A stretch of DNA of 64,000 bases from NCBI GenBank assembly GCA_913057905.1, contig CAJXPB010000008.1:62001-126000 (forward strand), written 5' to 3'. Below the pieces are notes generated by a model. That model was not told the origin of the DNA and did no database searches. It worked only from the letters and a program-made list of their open reading frames with translations. This stretch comes from an uncultured Pseudomonadota bacterium. Its GTDB lineage: Bacteria > Myxococcota_A > Bradymonadia > Bradymonadales > Bradymonadaceae. Below are positions 62,580 to 64,000 of the stretch, piece by piece (positions within the stretch are counted from its first letter, which is position 1; each line of letters opens with the position of its first letter). The translations under genes were made by a program, and so were the position numbers.

Positions 62580-63635
62580 GTGAGCGCCAACAAGACAGAA
62601 GATCCGACGCCCAAAAAGCAGCGGAAGGCCCGCGAAGAGGGCAACGTGGCCAAGTCGGCGGAGTTTACCGGCGTGGCCGTTATGGTGACGGCCGTGGCGG
62701 TGCTGTTTTTCTGGACGGCGAGCCTGGTTCAGGGGCTGGGCAAACTGGTGGTCGACGCGATCGCGCTGAGCAGCCGCGGCGATCTCTCCGGGGACCTGGC
62801 CCGCGGCTTCGCCATGTCTTCGCTGGCCGAACTGGCCTGGCTTCTGTTCCCGCTTTTGGGCGCCACCTTCCTGTTGGCAACTGCCGTCAGTTACGCGCAG
62901 GTCGGAGCGCTATTTGCCCCCTCGGCGATCCTCCCGGACCTCAAAAAGCTGAATCCGTCGCAGGGCTTTAAGCAGATGGTGTCCAAAGACAAAGGAGTCG
63001 AGCTTGTGAAGAACCTGTTGAAAATCACGTTGATGGCCGCGATCGGCTGGGCCGTCCTCCGGGGGCAGATTGCCGATATCGTAGTCACCCCGAGGGTCGG
63101 TCTGATGCAGGCCTTGCAGATGTTCGAAGGCGCCGTCGCGAGGCTCGGCACGTTTTTGGTGTCCGGGCTCATCGCCTTCGGGATCTTCGATTTGTGGTGG
63201 CGACGCCGGCAATGGTGGGAGAAGCTCAAGATGAGCAAAAAAGAAGTGATGGACGAACATAAACAGGCCGAGGGCGACCCGCACATGAAGGGCAAACGAA
63301 AGCAGATGCACCGCGAGTTGCTCGAAGAGGCCGCCGCCCCCGAGGCCGTCCAGAATGCCGACGCCGTCGTCGTCAATCCCACCCACGTGGCCGTGGCCAT
63401 CGGCTACGACCGAGAATCGATGCACGCCCCGGAGATCCTGACGTCGGGCGCCGACGAACAGGCTCGCCAGATCAAACAACTCGCGCGCAGCTACGACGTC
63501 CCGGTCTTTCGCGACGTCTCCCTGGCCCGCTCGCTGTACGACTGCGACGCCGGCGCGGCGATCCCCGAGGAGTTCTTCGAGCCGGTCGCCGTCATCCTGC
63601 GAGAGGTCTATCGCCTTACCGAGGAGGAGAAGTGA
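62580..63635 (+). CDS. flhB: FlhB/SctU export-switch protein
   Basis: The 351-residue protein starts with GTG at 62580, after a GGAGGGG ribosome site. It has SANKTEDPTPKKQRKAREEGNVAKS, the conserved start of FlhB, four membrane helices, and the C-terminal autocleavage site N266-P-T-H in VVVNPTHVAVAIGYD. FlhB cleaves itself between Asn and Pro to switch export substrates. It lies between two spacer copies of a repeated sequence. A further gene begins at 63931. Confidence 0.95.
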   Translation: MSANKTEDPTPKKQRKAREEGNVAKSAEFTGVAVMVTAVAVLFFWTASLVQGLGKLVVDAIALSSRGDLSGDLARGFAMSSLAELAWLLFPLLGATFLLATAVSYAQVGALFAPSAILPDLKKLNPSQGFKQMVSKDKGVELVKNLLKITLMAAIGWAVLRGQIADIVVTPRVGLMQALQMFEGAVARLGTFLVSGLIAFGIFDLWWRRRQWWEKLKMSKKEVMDEHKQAEGDPHMKGKRKQMHRELLEEAAAPEAVQNADAVVVNPTHVAVAIGYDRESMHAPEILTSGADEQARQIKQLARSYDVPVFRDVSLARSLYDCDAGAAIPEEFFEPVAVILREVYRLTEEEK

Positions 63636-63659
63636 TCGCGCGGCTGAAGATCGTTCGCT

Positions 63660-63900
63660 CGCATCCGACGAGCACCCCTTGTCGACCTGCTTCCCTTTGC
63701 TCGGCTGAGCCTCGCGCCGGTCCAGACGGTCGATCGGGGTACTCATCGGACGTCGGCGAACTAATCTGCCCCGCGGCGCTCACGAGAGTGCGATGTTTGG
63801 GAGTCGGATTCGGGAAGAGCGGGGTGGTCAGACCGCGGCCGGCGCGGAGGTAGGATGGTGGGGTAGGCCCGGAGCGACGGCCCCGGCTGAACCGCCCCGC
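63660..63900. repeat. Spacer repeat downstream of flhB, copy B
   Basis: This matches copy A (62340-62550) in the CCCCTTGTCGACCTGCTTCC and GGTCCAGACGGTCG parts and the CGGCCCCGGCTGA end. It is longer than copy A in the middle, so the central part has diverged or been inserted. No gene is supported inside. Confidence 0.7.
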
Positions 63901-63930
63901 GTATTTCAGAAACAGAACCAACGAGGAATC

Positions 63931-64000
63931 ATGAAAGAAGATCAGCTCCAGGCCATCGAATCGCTCGCGTACACGCTGACGACGAGAGATCGCCTCGACG
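63931..64000 (+). CDS. Unidentified gene, N-terminus only
   Basis: An open frame from ATG 63931 with GAGGA seven bases upstream covers only 23 residues before the window ends (MKEDQLQAIESLAYTLTTRD and on). It starts in the same direction as flhB and is probably part of the export cluster. Too little is visible to assign a family. Confidence 0.55.
   Translation, partial: MKEDQLQAIESLAYTLTTRDRLD

Noticed and set aside
62302..62583. 93-codon frame in the spacer before flhB
   Set aside because: It consists mostly of the spacer repeat, and its relative after flhB has a different reading, so it is not conserved as protein.

Overview
The window is one contiguous, gene-dense bacterial chromosome segment. 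It is GC-rich apart from one AT-richer gene near 54.3-55.2 kb, and it opens inside dnaN, followed directly by recF. Two perfect parS sites (37087, 37124) and one near-perfect site (26368) support an origin-proximal position. Frequent outer-membrane and lipoprotein genes, an AgmX/PglI-like C-terminal domain, a PilZ protein, a FliO-P-Q-R-FlhB export core and a very acidic proteome point to a marine or halotolerant Myxococcota-like organism, possibly close to Bradymonadales. The taxonomy is inferred from gene content and style; no rRNA is present to confirm it.

Layout. 0-5 kb: dnaN end, recF, a LuxE-like/LuxC-like fatty-aldehyde pair, an AgmX-like secreted protein and an outer-membrane protein. 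5-10.5 kb (minus): DsbD-type reductase, redoxin lipoprotein and aconitase. 10.6-17.5 kb: envelope proteins of unknown role, a lipoprotein with a sigma-54-like promoter, an acyl-CoA dehydrogenase and a small acidic ORF. 17.7-21 kb: deoC with a two-gene ALDH16-like aldehyde dehydrogenase, ending in a large palindrome. 21.7-31.3 kb: two metallo-beta-lactamase-fold enzymes, DNA polymerase I, a membrane protein pair that includes a SecY-like paralogue, and an M23 peptidase. 31.4-42.5 kb: RecX, a DMT transporter, a YprB-like nuclease, a TPR lipoprotein, parS sites, a GT2/polysaccharide deacetylase pair, two ArsA-like ATPases and YgfZ. 42.7-47 kb: uppS, thiD and a murF-alr fusion. 47-54 kb: repeats, an M20 dipeptidase, DUF423, hutH, then Rieske protein, prfA and rho on the minus strand. 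54-59.9 kb: a compositionally odd membrane protein, a lipoprotein, RNase G/E, PilZ, J-domain and PEBP proteins. 59.9-64 kb: the flagellar/type III export core fliO-fliP-fliQ-fliR-flhB.

The intergenic DNA is unusually structured. There are two-hairpin dispersed repeats with changing stems and conserved linkers at three loci. A second family consists of ACG-anchored 6-7-mers, also at three loci, one of them expanded into a 47-bp tandem array. A roughly 175-bp imperfect palindrome overlaps a stop codon, and related spacers occur on both sides of flhB. The most unusual gene-level observations are the split ALDH16 next to deoC, the apparent ATC start of fliQ, the MurF-Alr fusion, the SecY-like paralogue beside polA, and the aconitase lacking one of the usual cluster cysteines.
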